Of a DNA stretch of 64,000 bases, positions 62,133 to 64,000 are shown one piece after another. Position numbers and translations under genes: made by a program. Every line of letters starts with the position of its first letter. The first letter of the stretch is position 1. The stretch is from assembly GCF_024166365.1 (NCBI RefSeq), contig NC_064846.1, positions 32,695,866 to 32,759,865 on the forward strand, given 5' to 3'. The DNA comes from Elephas maximus indicus. Lineage: Eukaryota; Chordata; Mammalia; Proboscidea; Elephantidae. A model generated the notes under the pieces. The model saw only the letters and a list, made by a program, of their open reading frames with translations. It searched no databases and was not told where the DNA came from.

Positions 62133-62283
62133 TACCGCATTTTTAGACAAATAATGTGCACGTTATACATTTTTTGCCAACTGCGCAACTCTCTCGCACA
62201 TTATCTTCCTAGGCATACTATTGGGCATTATATGTGTGGGTGTGCTATTTATGTGGGCATATTATTTGCAGAAATATACGGTA
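62133..62283. mobile_element. fold-back MITE-like element
   Basis: The left arm TACCGCATTTTTAGACAAAT and the reverse complement of the right arm TACCGTATATTTCTGCAAAT are imperfect inverted repeats. The similarity continues inward (AATGTGCACGTTATACA against GCACACCCACACATATA), so most of the 151 bp is one long hairpin. TA is present at both ends. Confidence 0.55.
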
Positions 62284-62289
62284 TATTTA

Positions 62290-62810
62290 TGGTTGTATAT
62301 TTAACCTGCTGTGCAAGCCCAGTTAATTTTTCCTTTAACTACATTCTTTAAATTTTAATGTGAAGTCTGATTATATCTCTTTTTATACTTTGAAGACCTT
62401 GGTTCTCGTGCTCCCAGTATTTTATTTCTTGGTGTAGATTTTCTGTTGTAATTGTAACAAATCATGTTCTGAAACGCATTTTTTCCCCAATTTCTAAGAA
62501 ATTCAACCAACTGGCTGTTTTTAGGAGTTGCTTCCCATGTTATGAAGCATTCAAGCTATGGTCCTGAATCATGAAATTCTGCGACGCTTGTTCCCACTGA
62601 TGTTTGTTCATCTCGTATGTTTCAAAAGGCAGTTAATTTCATTGACTCTGGTAATAAAGGGAGACACTCTCCTTTAAGCAGTTCTTGTGCTCATTCCCAA
62701 TATCACTGGAAAGCATTCCATTTGGGGTGTGTGTTGGTGTTTTTGTGCTCAATGAATTCAAGAAGTATGTGTTATTTTCGATACAAAATGTACCTAAATT
62801 AAAAGTTTTC
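62290..62810. other. XIAP intron 1, nothing recognised
   Basis: No repeat or exon recognised. Confidence 0.4.
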
Positions 62811-62815
62811 ACTGT

Positions 62816-64000
62816 TTACAATAGCAAAAACATGGAAGCAACCAAGGTGCCCATCAACGGATGAATGGTTAAATAAATTATGGTATATTCACACAATGGA
62901 ATGCTACACATCGATAAAGAACAGTGAGGAATCTGTGAACATTTCATAACATGGAGGAACCTGGAAGGCATTATGCTGAGTGAAATTAGTCAGTTGCAAA
63001 AGGACAAATATTGTATAAGATCACTATTATAAGAATTTGAGAAATAGTTTAAACTGAGAAGAAAACATTCTTTTGTGGTTACGAGAGGGGGGAGGGAGGG
63101 AGGGTGGGAGAGGAGCATTCACTAATTAGATAAGAACTACTTTAGGTGAAGGGAAAGACAGCACACAATACAGGGGAGGTCAGCACAATTGGACTAAACC
63201 AAAAGCAAAGAAGTTTCCTGAATAAACTGAACGCTTCGAAGTACAGCGTAGCAGGGGCAGGGGTCTGGGGACCATGGTTTCAGGGGACACCTAAGTCAAC
63301 TGGCATAATAAAATCTATTAAGAAAACATTCTGCATCCCACTTTGGAGAGTGGCATCTGGGGTCTTAAAGGCTAGCAAGCGGCCATCTAAGATGCATCAA
63401 TTGGTCTCAACCTACCTGGATCAAAGGAGAATGAAGAACACTAAGGACACAAGGTGATAACGAGCCCAAGAGACACAGAAAGGGCCGCATGAACCAGCGA
63501 CTACATCATTCTGAGACCAGAAGAACTAGACGGTGCCCGCCTACAACCCATGACTGCCCTGACAGGGAACACAAAAGAGAACCCCTGAGGGAGCAGGAGA
63601 GCAGTGGGATGCAGACCCAAAATTCTTATAAGACCAGACTTAATGGTCTGACAAGAACTGGAAGGACCCCGGTGGTCATGGCCCCCAGACCTTCTGTTGC
63701 CCCAGGACAGGAACCATTCCTGAAGCCAACTCTGCAGACATGGATTGGACTGGACAATGGGTTGGAGAGGGATGCTGGTGAGGAGTGAGCTTCTTGGATC
63801 AGGTGGACACTTGAGACCATGTTGGCATCTCCTGCCTGGAGGGGAGATGAGAGGGTGGAGGGGGTTAGAAGCTGGCAAAATGGACACGAAAAGAGAGAGT
63901 GGAGGGAGAGGTGGGCTGTCTCAGTAGGGGGAGAGTAATTGGGAGTGTGTATGTAGCAAGGTGTATATGGGTTTTTGTGTGAGAGACTGACTTGATTTGT
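62816..64000 (+). mobile_element. L1 3' end, running off the window edge
   Basis: It starts in the end of ORF2 (AACATGGAAGCAACCAAGGT, GAATGGTTAAATAAATTATG), then the GGGGGGAGGGAGGGAGGG tract near 63087 and the complete 3' UTR. It is close to the sequence at 10362-11600 and 56415-57318. The last bases (GACTGACTTGATTTGT) are about 30 bp short of the usual terminus. Confidence 0.9.

Noticed and set aside
57330..64000. XIAP exon 1 and promoter
   Set aside because: No CpG-rich region or credible non-coding exon is visible. In human intron 1 is tens of kb, so it should lie outside the window.

Overview
This is a 64 kb piece of a mammalian nuclear genome, most likely from an afrotherian, and within those a paenungulate such as an elephant. 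The evidence is the dominant short repeat, a tRNA-derived SINE of the AfroSINE type present in about 25 copies. It occurs with RTE-type LINE 3' ends that share the SINE tail, a lineage-specific L1 with a long GA-rich 3' UTR, and lineage-specific MaLR-like LTRs. Long unique introns, GT-AG splice sites and AATAAA signals fit a vertebrate genome. I found no bacterial-type operon, CRISPR array or phage.

The one intact gene is XIAP (X-linked inhibitor of apoptosis), on the minus strand. All six coding exons are present (40093-56275), every junction is GT-AG, and the phases join into 1494 nt, or 497 codons plus stop, the same length as human XIAP. The 3' UTR runs to a polyadenylation signal at 35772-35777. 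The non-coding first exon and promoter lie beyond the right edge. In human the gene downstream of XIAP is STAG2, which would lie to the left here, but I see no coding exon of it.

Layout: 1-7.0 kb is L1 3' ends, LTRs, an RTE end and SINEs. 8.7-17.1 kb is a large degraded L1 interrupted by a twin-primed L1 and a solo LTR. 17.1-35.7 kb is intergenic sequence with SINEs, L2, MIR, MLT1-type LTR, MER5-like and RTE pieces. 35.7-56.3 kb is XIAP from 3' UTR to first coding exon, its introns rich in SINEs. 56.3-64 kb is XIAP intron 1, holding an antisense L1 only 140 nt upstream of the XIAP start codon, a PARD6B processed-pseudogene fragment split by later insertions, and another L1 end at the window edge.

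The biology here is one apoptosis regulator within a layered record of retrotransposition. The most notable observations are the L1 that breaks the region matching the described XIAP IRES/long 5' leader, the split PARD6B copy, a twin-primed L1 with clear target-site duplications, a hAT-like element nested with an L1 inside a MER5-like element, and two unusual minimal retroposition scars (17.73 kb and 34.7 kb). I saw no evidence for a wholly new system.
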